64,000 bases of DNA from Isoetes taiwanensis (lineage: Eukaryota; Streptophyta; Lycopodiopsida; Isoetales; Isoetaceae), in the NCBI GenBank assembly GCA_021234155.1, contig JAJEKV010000034.1:2916001-2980000 (forward strand), read 5' to 3'. Made by a program: the position numbers and the translations under genes. The notes under the pieces are model-generated. The model worked only from the letters and a program-made list of their open reading frames with translations, searched no databases and had not been told where the DNA came from. Positions 33,010 through 45,700 of this stretch are shown here, one piece after another (positions within the stretch are counted from its first letter, which is position 1; each line of letters opens with the position of its first letter).

Positions 33010-33101
33010 TAACCTTGCTCTGGATCGTGATCTTGCTATAGGCATCCGAACCAGTTGATAAACCTTGCTCTGGGTCGTGAGAAGCTTGCTAAAGAGCGTT
33101 A

Positions 33102-33185
33102 AAGGGGATAAACGCCCATGCTTGCCCCTTACAGCAGATAAACGGGCTCGTTGCTATAAGGGGCTCGTAGAAGTGTTTATCTCCT
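33102..33185. repeat. Compound hairpin, R3 copy B
   Basis: Inner arms GCCCCTTACAGCAG and TTGCTATAAGGGGC pair almost fully around a 13-base loop. Outer arms AAGGGGATAAACGC and GTGTTTATCTCCTT extend the structure to about 84 bp. It is present in all three R3 copies (the outer left arm is missing in copy A at about 7484-7525), so it is a fixed part of the block, perhaps the end of an old foldback element. Confidence 0.6.
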
Positions 33186-34402
33186 TCATCACCCCCTCCT
33201 TAAACCATTGGCCTCAATGTTTATCTTGATCCAACAGTTCCTGACCGTAGGATTGACGTGTGTTAAATCGTAGGACCTGAAACAAGTTACAGATTATCAT
33301 GATAATGAGCAAGTGACTACGTGATAATCATTCAAATATTCCATTGTTCTAATCTAATTCTTCTTAATATTCCACGTGGCTGATACTCTTCTTGCTTTGG
33401 CGGCAGTCGTCCAGTGCCTTTTGTTCTCAGGGCCTCTGATCCGCCCTCTGTTTCTTCTCATTTTTCTGTTCTGTTGCATGAAACAAAATGTAGGAAAAAT
33501 TAATCACTTGCTGAATTTGTGGTGAGTAGATATTGGATGGAAAACAAACAAACTCACCCATGGATAGAGGGCGGTCCCCCTTGCTTGTTGCGATATTCAA
33601 ATACGGTATCCGCGTTTTACTGTTTGCGAAAGACCATGGGAACAATATACAGTAGCATCAAATCTTACAGGATTTATTACTGAAGCACGATGGATGGCTT
33701 TGATACTGTAAAACAGCCAGTTTCTTAGACAATTTTTTCCAAAATTCAAGGAATTCATTTATATGGTTCCATATACAGGTGACAATCCTTCCAGACTTCG
33801 TTTGTAAATATAATAGTTCCATCTTGCAACTCATATTTGACTTCATTTATAAATACAGTGCTTAAATCTTCAATTTGCCCGACTGCTGGCCTCTCTTCGA
33901 TCGATCATGTATCCAATCAATCTTCTAACTATTCAATCACTTCAATAAACATCTCGGCCCATGATTTAAGGGGCATCAACCCTCGCCTCTCATGGGCCAT
34001 GCAAGCCTCGAGGGTTATTTCCCATAACCCACTTGAGGAGAGGGTTAACCTGCTCATCCCTAAAATTTGCCCTTTGAGCAGCCAAAAAGAAAAAAGCATT
34101 CGAAATGATACATATGAACACAATTGCAGCAAGTTGTCTTAGAAAAGCCAATAATGTTTCCAGAGAAAAGATAAAAAAACAAAGAGTTTTGGCTGATAGT
34201 TTGTGGTGGATAAAATGCTAAAAGCTTGTGAGATCAATTGCACTATTACATATACATAAATGATGCTATCTATCTTGTTGCCTATGGTGCAATTACGTCC
34301 TAGGCCTAATACTGAAAGTGTGGCACAAATGATAGTCGTCATCTACATAAAACTTTTGGAAATGAAATTTCATACAAGAACCATAAACAACTGAAATGAA
34401 GC

Positions 34403-34490
34403 AATCATGTCGTGTTTTCTCTTCCATAACTATCCTCATCTCCCATCAAAAACTCTTTTTCCGTCTCTCAGCAATCATGTTCGAGTATGC
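34403..34490 (-). pseudogene. DUF6737 copy B, last exon only
   Basis: Equivalent of exon 3 of the DUF6737 gene, beginning AYSNMIAERRKK after the acceptor at 34491. An extra A in the Lys codons shifts the frame and gives an early stop. Exons 1 and 2 are absent because the tandem-duplication junction (34571) cuts directly after the exon 2 donor remnant. A dead fragment. Confidence 0.75.
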
Positions 34491-34858
34491 CTACATATGA
34501 TACAAGAGCCAATGCTCAATAAGACGGCAAGTTTATGATTTTAGTTTGGAACTTTCTAGCATAACTTACCAAAGCTCCAAAAGCAAAAACTGCAGCCATA
34601 TGAATGAGGTTAGGGTAAGTCCGTTCTTACGGAATCTAAAAATAAACCGAACATAGTAGAAGGACGAAGCAGCAGCATGGAAAAACATTTTTGAGGCTCA
34701 ATGGAAAACTTACTAGAATCCTTGCAGGTTAATCGCCATTTTCATGTGCCATATCTAGCGCCATGGTCGACCTCTGCATCGATTCGCCATAGATAGAACC
34801 TAAATAGGATGCTCAATGCATTTCATAGCGAAATGTTTAAGCCAGATAGATTCCTTAC

Positions 34859-34910
34859 CTGTGCTAAACGCCAGCCTCCGCATAGCCGAGCTTTGAGGAA
34901 CAGACACCAT
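34859..34910 (-). other. Possible first coding exon (unit 2 copy)
   Basis: Counterpart of 31076-31127, with two amino-acid changes and the same GTAAGG donor retained. See that entry for limits. Confidence 0.28.
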
Positions 34911-36495
34911 AGCTCAAAGTAGTAAGGCAGTAAAATATGCAGACCTCCATAGCGAGCGCCAAAGATAACGATTCAAAAAAAAAAGCTCGGCTTTTCTATT
35001 TTTCCTAGTCGTCGATTCATAAATTAGAAGATCTAATGGTTGTGATGAAAAAAAGCTGACGTGGCATGACACGTGGCATAGCTAGAATCGCAACAAATCG
35101 GTCACCTAGGGTTAGGCAACCCTGCTAAAAAAAAAAAATTCAAACACAATTAAATGTTTTGATAGATATGCATACTATATTCTTGGAAAAAGTGTGTTAT
35201 ATTTCACATGCCATAAATGTATTTGGCTATCATATATATGTCAATTAAAAACTCCATCCTATAAACTCTATAAACTAACACTTCACACCATGACATAGTA
35301 GACAATATCTCCATTCTTGTAATATGCTTCATTATTATTAGTAAAATTTGAATACGGTTTAACTAGAATAGGGCCAATAAAACTTAACTAGTATAATTTG
35401 ATTAGGGTGCCATGAGTCAATGATGAAATGGAACAAAGCATGTTTTCAAAAGGCAACCCCTCCTTGCGTGTCATCATTTTTTTTGCTCCAAAAATGATAG
35501 CCCTACTTGTTTTAGAGCACACAAACAAAAGCAACCCCAAAATAAAAATTAACAAGGTGATATCACACAGAGGGTTGCTCTTAGGGAATGGAAACCAAAA
35601 CCCTGAAAACCTAAAGTCCATTTAGACAAACTAGTAAGCAGCACCCCTTTAATGATCTTCAGGTTCTTGCAAACCATATCGAGTAAACAAATTAATAACG
35701 ATATACCTAGGCCTATGGTTTCAATAGAGCTTTGAATTTGAAATTTGAGAAACAACAATTGTAAACTCATCCTTGGTTAGCATAATAGAGTGAACAAAAT
35801 AAATAAGATATCAATTATGAAGAAACGATGTCTTTCGTATTCGCACAGAACTGAAATGGATTTTAAATCTTTTTTGCCAGTATCTTATCTTGACAAGAAA
35901 ATTAGTTGTTTGCAACAATGTTGTCCATCACTTTCATTAATTGCAAGTCAATTTCAAAGCAATGACATGACATTTCCTATTTGTGCCTGGATATTGTGCA
36001 AAAATATTCAACAGGACAACCATATTAAGCAAACATAGTAAATAAGAATATGATCTGATGTTTACCACATAATGAAGTGTGCAAGAAAAAGCAAGAAGCA
36101 ACTTGACATCAAAGCTAGTTAACGAATTCAAACTCTCGGTTATGGGCCTTATGAGCAAAAGGGTTTATGGAGGCTCTGTTTGCCAAAGAATCAATCAAAA
36201 GGCTGAAGTTTTAAAATGGAGGCTATCCGCTATAGAGATCAAACATCATCCTTTTTTTGCTGCAATAAACTGGCCTCTTATCACATGCATTGTAACTCTG
36301 CATCTGCTACTCCCAACAATCTGCATACTTCATGAAATCCAAACTAATCTACTCTGCATGTAATTTACTAGCCCAATCAAGATGCAAAATCCTCCTACTT
36401 TAACAATCTGCAACAAAATCTTTACTAGTAAGACAAATCATAGATAAGCAATCGAATCCTTTTTAGATCTTCAAAATAGGCATCGCAGCACATAT

Positions 36496-36903
36496 TTGCT
36501 TAGGGCAGAGTACCTACCTACTCCATGCAATAGAATACTATTTAAAATGTCAGAATGCAATGGAATACTATTTAAAATGTCAGATACTGATGCATGCACG
36601 ATTTCCATTGATCTTCCAGTGCTCACTGGTTCATATGGCTTTCACATGGTCGTTCCGCAATATTTAATCCTAGCCCTCAACTTAGCTTCCTCCATGAATC
36701 TCCACCTTCTGTTTCACATATCCATGGTATATTCTATATTAACCGATAGGATTTGTGATCAGCACAATCCTGACCGGCCATCGCAGATCTGTGATATGCC
36801 GGAACCTTCACTGCACGCCCAGAATCAGCTTCCCCTTCTGCTTGGTGATATATGTTCGGCTCTGGTGGTAGCTCTGGTCGTGATAATCTTGTCATGGTCA
36901 TGA
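36496..36903 (+). CDS. Hypothetical hydrophobic ORF (unit 2)
   Basis: Longer counterpart of 32725-33009, extended upstream by an extra segment containing a short tandem duplication (AATGGAATACTATTTAAAAT type). Same two hydrophobic stretches and same end (VVIILSWS). Function and expression unknown. Confidence 0.2.
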   Translation: MLRAEYLPTPCNRILFKMSECNGILFKMSDTDACTISIDLPVLTGSYGFHMVVPQYLILALNLASSMNLHLLFHISMVYSILTDRICDQHNPDRPSQICDMPEPSLHAQNQLPLLLGDICSALVVALVVIILSWS

Positions 36904-36998
36904 TAACCTTGCTCTGGATCGTGATAATCTTGCTATGGGCATCCGAACCAGTTGATAAACCTTGCTCTGGGTCATGAGAAGCTTGCTATGGAGCGTTA

Positions 36999-37083
36999 AA
37001 GGGGATAAATGCCCATGCTTGCCCCTTACAGCAGATAAACAGGCTCGCTGCTATAAGGGGCTCGCAGGAGTGTTTATCCCCTT
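36999..37083. repeat. Compound hairpin, R3 copy C
   Basis: Same structure as at 33102-33185. Inner arms GCCCCTTACAGCAG / CTGCTATAAGGGGC; outer arms AAGGGGATAAA / TTTATCCCCTT are better matched here than in copy B. Confidence 0.6.
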
Positions 37084-38355
37084 CATCACCCCCTCCTTAA
37101 ATCATTGGCCTCAATACTTATCTTAATCCAACCATTCCGGACCATAGGATTGACGTGTATTAAATCGTAGAACCTGAAACAAGTTGCAGATTATCATGAT
37201 AATGAGCAGGTGACTACGTGATAATAATTCGAATATTCCATTGTTCTAATCTAATTCTCCTTAATATTCCATGTGGTTGATACTCTTCTTGCTTTGGCGG
37301 CAGCCTTTCAGTGCCTTTTGTTCTCACGGCCTCTGGTCCGCCCTCTATTTCTTCTCATTTTTCTGTTCTGGTGCATGAAACAAAATGTAGGAAAAATGAA
37401 TCACTTGCTGAATTTGTGGTGAGTAGATATTGGATGGAAAACAAACAAACTCACACATGGATAAAGGGCGGTACCCCTTGCTTGTTGCGATATTCAAACA
37501 CGGTATCCGCGTTTTACTGTTTGGGAAAGACCATGGGAATAATATACAGTAGCATCAAATCTTACAGGATTTATTATTGAAGCACGATGAATGGCTTTTA
37601 TATAGAATTTATTGTTGAAGCACGATGAATGGCTTTTATACTATAAAACAGCCATTTTCTTAGACAATCCCTTCCAAAATTCAAGGAATTCATTTACATG
37701 GTTCCATATACAGGTGACAATCCCTTCCATACTTTGTTTGTAAATATAATTTACAGTTTCAACCTTGCAACTCATATTTGACTTCATTTATAAATACAGT
37801 GCATGAATCTTCAATTTGCCCAACTGCTGACCTCTCTTCGATCGATCCTGTATCCAATCAATCCTCTAACTATTCAATCACTTCAATAAACATCTCGGCC
37901 CTATGATTTAAGGGACGTCAAACCCTCACCTCTCATGGGCCATGCAGGCCTCGAGGGTTATTTCCCATAACCCAACCACTTGAAGAGAGGGTTAACCTGC
38001 TCATCCCTAAAATTAACCCTTTGAGCAGCCAAAAAGAAAAAAGCATTCGAAATGATACATATCAACACAATTGCAGCAAGTTGTCTTAGAAAAATTTTAA
38101 ACAGCCAATAATGTTTCCAGAGAAAAGATAAAAAAACAAAGAGTTTTGGCCGATAGTTTGTAGCGGATAAAATGCTAAAAGCTTGTGAGATCAATTGCAC
38201 TATTACATACACATAAATGATGCTATCTATCTTGTTGCCTATGGTGCAATTTCCTAGGCCTAACATTGAAAGTGTGGCATAAATGATAGTCATCAGCACA
38301 AAACTTTTGGAAATGAAATTTCATACAAGAACCATAAACAACTGAAATGGAGCAA

Positions 38356-39616
38356 TCATGGCGTATTTTCTCTTCCATAACTATCCTCATCTCCATCAAA
38401 AACTCTTTTCCGTCTCTCAGCAATCATGTTCGAGTATGCCTGCATATGATACAAGAGCCAATGCTCAATAAGACGCCAAGTTTATGATTTTAGTTTGGAA
38501 CTTTCTAGCATAACTTACCAAAGGATATGCATATAAAAAGGTATACCACCATACAGCAATAAGCAGGGATGCAATTACAGTAATGGCTTGTTGATGGAAA
38601 ATAACCCAAGAGCCTACAACGGCACCAAGCCCTGTACTAACAATGGTCCAAGGTTGGCACCTGTATATCAATCCAAGGTATTAGAAGAGACATAATATGC
38701 ATCCATATCATCAATCTCACATGCCACATTAGTGTTTCTAAGATTGGAAGATCTATTACAATCAGGGCAGAAAGTTCTGAAAGTGTGGTGTCAATATGAA
38801 GCCTGTCTTTGCCTTGGACCGCTGCGTAAAGAACATGAATGGAAGAAACCTTGGCATTATAAAGATAAGCACTTTGAACAGGAAGATGAGACAATAATGA
38901 GCACTGGCCACAAACAAGAGTGGCAGCCATCCTAACAAAAAACAGGATGTAAGCATATCCTATTAAAGGACCTCTCTATACTTAGCAATAAAGTGTTTAG
39001 CCCAGCCTAATTTGTAAGCTTATTAATTTTGTATGTGTTCTGGTGCAAACACAAAATACAAGTGTCTTCTACTTCTGTCCAACAAGCCTTCAATGTTATT
39101 ATTCATCATAAATGGCTCCATATGTTGATGCAACAGTCAATGACCCAGAAATTATAACCTGACTCAGAAGGTTAACTGAAGAAGAATCTAATTTATAAAT
39201 GCATGCATTATCTGGTTTTTAGTCTGTTCTACATTGAAAAGACCGAGATTACCATTCTCAAAATTTACTGTAACCTTGAATTAGCAATACTGATTCTTAT
39301 CATTTGCCATGCCCTGAATTAGGAAGAGAAGAGAAGATTAAGGTATGACAACAAAGATATACCAGGCAGGCTTTGTGTCCCAGACGCTGTCGTACTCCAA
39401 AGAAAGATCCCCTAGATAGCTTTCCATGTTTTCTGGCGGAACATCTTCGTTTAATCTGCCTGCGCGAAGCTTGTGAAGGCTGCTATGATGCAGTAACCTT
39501 CCTGCTGAAGTGTGAGAACGTGATGGGGAGAGCACTGGCGAGTGGGGACCTAGTAATCTGATGGAGACAAGCAGTGGAGAAAAGTTGTTCGACGGAATCA
39601 GAAGGTAGGAGCCCAT
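38356..39616 (-). CDS. DUF6737-type plastid membrane protein, copy C (complete)
   Basis: Three exons, 39616-39363, 38660-38519 and 38439-38356, joined in phase with GT-AG borders, give 159 residues. Residues 1 to about 55 (MGSYLLIPSNNFSP..., rich in Ser, Leu, Arg, His) look like a chloroplast transit peptide. The mature part has an acidic segment (NEDVPPENMESYLGDLSLEY), then VWDTKPAW-CQPWTIVSTG, two adjacent hydrophobic segments (GAVVGSWVIF and ITVIASLLIAVWWYTFLYAY), and a basic C-terminus (AERRKRVFDGDEDS). The WxxKPxWCQPWTI...GSW...WWxxFL layout is that of DUF6737 proteins shared by cyanobacteria and plastids; function unknown. The divergent tRNA-Ile begins 90 bp upstream of the start codon. 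This is the only one of three local copies with all parts. Confidence 0.72.
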
Positions 39617-39705
39617 GTTTCAAGGCTCACATCTCTTCTTTGCGGGTGTTTCTTCCATTTGTTATTTATCCTTTATAAAATTTTTGGAGAAGTACTTTCA
39701 TCAAT

Positions 39706-39779
39706 GGCCTATTAGCTCAGTTGGTTAGAGCGTCGTGCTAATAACGCGAAGGTCGCAGGTTCGACACCTGCATAGGCCA
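39706..39779 (+). tRNA. tRNA-Ile (anticodon AAT), second copy
   Basis: 74 bases identical to 15677-15750: GGCCTAT/ATAGGCC acceptor stem, CTAATAA anticodon loop, intact boxes A and B. Duplicated together with the DUF6737 gene. The flanks differ by indels although the tRNA body is unchanged, as expected if both are functional or the duplication is recent. Confidence 0.95.
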
Positions 39780-39815
39780 CAGCGTACTCAAAATGCGTTA
39801 CAAATTTTTCCGCTT

Positions 39816-40015
39816 ACTTTTGTTTTCTTCAACTTAGTTTGTTCAATACCATAATCATCAGCTTGTCTTCTCTCAACATACCATTTCTTAATTTGTTCAG
39901 TATTGTAGCGATCTCACTTTTGTTTTCCTCAACTTAGTTTGTTCAATACCATAATCATCAGCTTGTCTTCTCTCAACATACCATTTCTTAATTTGTTGAG
40001 TATTGTAGTGATCAA
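39816..40015. repeat. 100-bp direct tandem duplication
   Basis: Units 39816-39915 and 39916-40015 (starting ACTTTTGTTTTC, ending TATTGTAG(C/T)GATC) are almost identical. Copy A has a single, shortened version near 15785-15860, so this duplication arose in copy C only. Confidence 0.85.
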
Positions 40016-42754
40016 TGCACAATCAATGGAAATCCCAAAATGCAAGGCGTTTTGTTTTTTAGCTTCTTATTCTGTCCTTAAACAATATTGGCTTAGTAGT
40101 TTGTTGAATATGTAGTCGTCAAATACTCAAGTAAACTAGCATAATAGTATTCTTTGAAGTTCACATTGTGGGATTTATGCTAACCTTCGGGAGGTGTACT
40201 AACACAAAAACACAAAAGTTGCTCACACATCCAGAGACCCCCTCTAGCTATAGGTGCCGAAATTGACTAGTTGCCAAGATTTTGGCGAAGGTTTGGCGGA
40301 AAAGGGGGGTTGTAATTCTGTCTTGTTTATTATTTTTGTCTATGGTTTGCATAGAGCACCCAATTTTTCACCCGCTTGCATGTCGTAGAATGTAAGATTG
40401 GACTTCACGGGGGTTGCTAAAAGTAGCACGACCATGGCAGCCAGACAGATGGACAGGAGTAGAAGTTGCTGCTTCATTTGCAGTAATCGGCCTCCTGGCT
40501 AGCGATGGCATCATTGGCCTCTATTGGAAACGCAGGTAAGCTCTGAGTTTTTTTGCTGCAAGATTCATATGGACATGGATGACCTCAAAGTATCCTTGAA
40601 GCGGCAAAGGGTATTCGAACTATGTTGGCTTAGGTTGGGTGGTCTTCTCTTGTACAGTTGTCGTTTGTCATGCATTGTCTGTGTCAGAGGGGTTCCGAAG
40701 TGATGCCGACTCCTCTTTCTCATGTTCAGCTCGGTTGTGATGTTGCAGCAGGCTGCTTGTTATACAAGCAGCACCCATGCAGCCTTCCACTTGTATTCCA
40801 GTTGTAATTTCTACATTGTAATATAGAGAGCACCCCTATTTGCAAACGTGGTTATGTCACCTCTATTGCTTTGTCCATGTCTCTTTATTCTCTCATAACC
40901 AGTTACCTCATTTAAGCTCACGCTTGCCATATTTGGGGCGCTTTACTGTTGTTTACGTGTTTAAGTGTTTAATAGGGAGATTAAATCACTTAATGTGGGA
41001 AACTTACTTGGTATTCATTCTTATTTATTTGATACTTGTATATGTATTCATGGCATATGGGAGCGTTGTGCTACATGGGGTGTGAGGTGTAAAATCCTCG
41101 GACCTCGATTTGCCATATTCTGCCCCTTATTCTGTGATCCAATGATCACACTTCACCCATTCACTTGACCCATTAACACATTAGGCTATAATGTGGCCGA
41201 AATCTGAGACCGTACACTTATTACATAAGATTTGTAAAGGTTTTTCATAGTATTCGTATGAAAGTACAGTAAATGCTGATGGTGGCATGCTGGATTTCAA
41301 ACATGAGGATCTAGGTTTTTTTCTTGTGTCGTCGTGTGTGCCTGGGGCACATGGTTTCCTATTCAAGGCTGCGCAGGTGGCTGGATGGGCATCTGGAGGC
41401 GATGGCGATGGATGGAGGCGATGGGGAGCAAGGCTTCCAACTCCAGCTCTTCCAAGTCTGGATCCTGCTTACACCTCCGGATACTACTTCTACCTCCAGC
41501 TCTTCCGCATCTCCGTGCTGTAAGTTAAACAGGGCTTCACGAAAGGGCACCATAGCCAGGAGGGAAGAAAAATCGCCGGAAATGCTCTGTATTTGATAAA
41601 ATGAAAGGAGGAACAGATAGCCTCGTGTTTTCGCGAATGTTTTGCCTTGAGAGTTTTTGCATGACCTATGTTTTTTTTCTGTAATACAGATGAAAGGAGG
41701 GACAGATTTCGGCCACATTATTGCCTTGTGTTTTCATGAATGTTTTTGCCTTGAGGGTTTCTGCATAATCGTGTTTTTGCCTTGAGGGTTTTTGCATAAT
41801 CTGTGTTTTGCAGCACTGTTGCAGCAGATCCTTGCAATAGCCACAAAAGAAAAACTTGTTGAAGATCCTCAAAGGCTGGTTCATCAAGTAAGCCAAGGGC
41901 ATAGGATTCTTGTTGGGGTTCGATTTTCCAAGCCCTGGTCTGTTGCAAGTCTGAGCTGTATCAAGATCAAAACTTAAACTGGATTGTGAAGCTTCAGATA
42001 AGTTTAAGCCCTGAGCATCGGATTGGAACTGGGTTCGATTCCCCAAGCTCATGTCATATGAAATGCTGCTAGAATTATGCTGCTGGGATATTCACTACTC
42101 ATGAATATCGAACCATGGGATGCTATTAAAGGGGTGAGTCAAATGGGATGGATTTGACCCCATCTTGACTTGCATTCAAGGGCCCAAAAACTGTGAGATG
42201 GAATATCATGCATAATGTCTCGATCCAATGGTCTAAAAAAATTATAATACACCCCCAAATGATAATACACATTATTGTCCTAGCACACTGATAAGTAACA
42301 AGACACATTGCTCCCGAAACGTTACCGATCAATTGAAGTCGGAAGCATTACAACATTGTTTTTGTAAACCCTTCCCCCTTTATGGGAGATTATTTGTGTC
42401 CAAGGAAATAATAAAGCCCAGCCGAATGCTTCCAGATCGGCTTTGCATATAAAAGATGGGCAATATTTAAGAGACAGCACATTTTTTTCAAGCCACTTTT
42501 TTCGCCATTTCTGATTCTGCAATGACAAATGAACATGTCTGCTTTACATAGAATCGTTGTAAACTGGTTTTGAAGCCTCCTCTGTAAGATGCATCTGAAC
42601 GTCCTTACACAGAGAAGGCAATCAACTCTTGCAAAAAATCTTCTGTGCCTCTGAGTCAAGGCAAATTGTATATGAAGTCTTAACAAGACAATATACACTC
42701 GTAACCCAAAAAAATTGCTCCTTTGTCATTCATCTCAGATCAGATCAGATCAAA
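40016..42754. other. Spacer with small repeats
   Basis: R3 similarity ends at 40490. A short frame MASLASIGNA at 40507-40538 directly before a GCAG/GTAAGC donor could be a first exon but nothing follows it. Around 41636-41815 a 40-bp word (GTTTTTGCCTTGAGGGTTTTTGCATAATC) is repeated about three times. The Ser-rich frames at 41.3-41.5 kb follow GGCGATGG-type low complexity. No recognisable gene. Confidence 0.45.
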
Positions 42755-45700
42755 TCAAATTAGAACATTCAACCACTTTGCCAGTTTCTCATATACTACA
42801 AAGGTAACTGCAGCAGCTGGTGCGGCTTTAATAACAGACGGATATGTACCCTTGTACAATCCAGCTAGCCCCTCTTTTTTCATTATTTGTCTGACTGCAT
42901 CCCACATATTTCTGTAGGCTTCTACTTCTACTCTAGCACCATAACGAGGATGTCGTGGCAATCCTTCCACCTGCAACGAAGTTTAGGATTATCAAGGACG
43001 AGTTCTATAATACCATGTATTCAGGAACAAATACCTGAAACCTTTTCTTCACCACATCCAAAGGATGGCAACATATTTTCGCAAACGTTCCTGCGCCCAA
43101 GCCGCATACAAAATGTTGCGTACTTGATAGTTCAGGATTCGCACCAACAAAGTAATTCCATGCCTGTATTGCACTGGTTAGCTCAGCTGATCACATGAGT
43201 ACTTGTAAATATTTACAAATAAAAAAGATGTTGCAACTTACTACAGCCCATCGTTTAAAAGTGTCATAGGAGCCAAATTGAAGACCAGCATATGGCACAA
43301 TTTCTACTAATGAGGGTGCCAATCCAGCATAAAGTCCTCGTATACCTTTCCTCTCTAGTATTGCTAGAAACGCTGACCTCATGGTTGGATATACCTGATT
43401 ATTTATGCCATCATTTATCAGCAAAAAAATGCTTCAACAGTGCCACACAGGATGTACCAACATGCAATAATCCCCAGAAAACAGACGCAGCGAAATATAA
43501 ACTGAGCACATATAACCTCACGCACTTCTATCTTTTTAGGCTTACTTTGGGCTCTCCTTGTGACGCAAGTATTGTACGCAATAGGTCAAATGGATATGAT
43601 CCAAGTGTCGCTGCTGTTCCAGCAACAGCCCCACTAACATATGACAAATAAGGACTAAATTCACCTGCACATGAGCTGAACAATTCAATACTCAACCCTA
43701 ATAAACCTACTTAGCCATTAATATCACTGGCAATTTATAGGAATCCTATACTTCAACCAGATGCATAGAACTCAGAGTGAGCAAGGTCACATAATTAAAA
43801 ACCTAAGCCTACAGAAGTTTAGTTAAAGACTCTACGCATTAAGAACGAGATATTGATACTGGCATCTTTATAGCCAATGACAAAGACGGAGGACGGGACG
43901 GGGTCAATTGAAGAAATTAAAGACCATAATTTGACAAATGGCTCGAAAACAGCAATAGAACAAGGTTGACTTGTCGATAACTAGTTGTAGATGGTACCAC
44001 CTTCCAGTGAACTGCTCAACTGCAAGTTAGTGAAGCCTTAGTTCATCCTTTGCTCAAAATGATTGTACACTTCAGACTTCATCCGGATGTGACGAATTGG
44101 AGAAGACCGCAATTTAGCAAAGCAACACACTTGTCAGGATGGATCTTGCAAGCTTCCCAGGTGAAGATTCAAGAAGACTATTTTCATTTCAGCAGAGCCA
44201 GGCTCGTTCATAATTTCATTGTAAAAACTTCCCCAGGCTTTAGTTAAGAAAAAATATTCAACCCACAGTTACATAGGTAAGTATGTGAAAATTGGAGCAG
44301 ACACAATTGCGTGACATTATGGGAACACCGAACTCTTTTAACTCCTCATTCCCAATTTCCGTTTGAGCTTCAACCATCCATGCATCATGGCATCATCAAG
44401 GGCTGTTCCCATATTTTTGACAAATTCATATTTCTCAGCAAGCACACTTTGTCAATTATAATCATGGATATGTCAAATTTTGAGCATCAGCATTCAGTTA
44501 CTTTGCATGATTCTCAATCTAGACCCAGACCCAGTCATATAGAAATATTTAAGCATATTTGCAGGAAACAAACATAGGTACAAGGGCAACTCAGAATCTG
44601 AGAGGAATAGCGTTCACACTGGTCTGTTGTAATGCCCTGATCATGTTTGTTACCAACGATCACTACCTCACCTACGCCCTTGATCATAAAAGAAGGTTAC
44701 TAAAAAAAAGAGGGTAGAAAAAGGCTTCAAAATCGCTTCCTTTCTTAGTGGACATCAAGATATTCCTGTATGTTGTTCCAAATGAGACGTTTATACTTAC
44801 AGGGTAGGTTGCCCACATAAAGGGGCTCATTAGTCTTGCATCAATGTCCATGATAAATGATTCTGCTTCTAGAATAGGATCAACCAAACTTCTGATTGTA
44901 AAAGATTGTCTTCATGTCCTCTAGCTGCGAAGGAAGTTGTAAGAGCTATATGTTTTATGTGAAGATAAATTCCGCTCTCAGTATAAGATGGAATATGGCT
45001 ATTCCGATTAGTAAACACTTGCCCAAGGCCAAAGATATGGCTAATCATAATCATGAGCAGTAGATTGCTCTGTATTGGCAGATATTAACTAGCGAGTATA
45101 AACAAATAAAAATGTTCATTACTTTTCGCCGATCGAAGAAACTGAAAGGAGAAAACAGGACCTCATTAAAGAGCAAGATTGCTCTCCACTCGTGTTAAAA
45201 CATCTTGAAAGGGCTGGTGAAGATGCGGACCTCCCTTGGAGTATTTCATGGCCAACGTTTTGAATTCTTGTAAAGCAACAAACTGGATGGCTGTGTATGG
45301 CATCACCAATAACAGTGCTGGAACATTTCCTCTCCATAATCCCTGTTCAAACATTGTCTTGTTAGTGCAACAAAGCATCAGATTCATTGAAATTGCATAA
45401 CAGTGATAAACAACTATTACAGTCCTGTCAAAATGTCACAGCTGATACGAACCTTGAAACCTTCTTCATGAACAATATCACGCATTGCTTGTAAGATACC
45501 AGTGTATTTGGACACTCCATATGTCATATTATGTCCAACTAGTCTTGTACTAGTAGGTTCCAATTGAACCTGCAACATTATTAAACAAAAAATCTTATGA
45601 AACTGAGGCTTTAAGCAGTGTTTTCATTTGCATCATTTATGGGAGTGAAAACAGAAACATGTCTTCCACCACAAGAATGCCTGGTCAATTTTCTTACTAG

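Larger units (their letters stand above)
30780..34571. repeat. Tandem segmental duplication, unit 1
   Basis: Unit 1 (30780-34571) is followed directly by unit 2 (34573-38520), similar along almost the whole length. Unit 2 has some extra sequence near 36500-36600 and 37580-37630; unit 1 has extra sequence near 31150-31200. The junction at 34571/34573 joins the 3' part of a DUF6737 copy to the start of the next unit, the structure expected of a tandem duplication by unequal exchange. Confidence 0.85.
34573..38520. repeat. Tandem segmental duplication, unit 2
   Basis: Second unit. Its right end runs on without a break into the complete DUF6737 gene and tRNA-Ile, so unit 2 has the original right context and unit 1 the truncated one. 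Confidence 0.85.

Noticed and set aside
42126-42698. Minus-strand frames just downstream of the carrier stop codon
   Set aside because: Carrier exon 7 ends with a complete C-terminus and stop at 42755; these frames are in its 3' UTR or flank and lack motifs.
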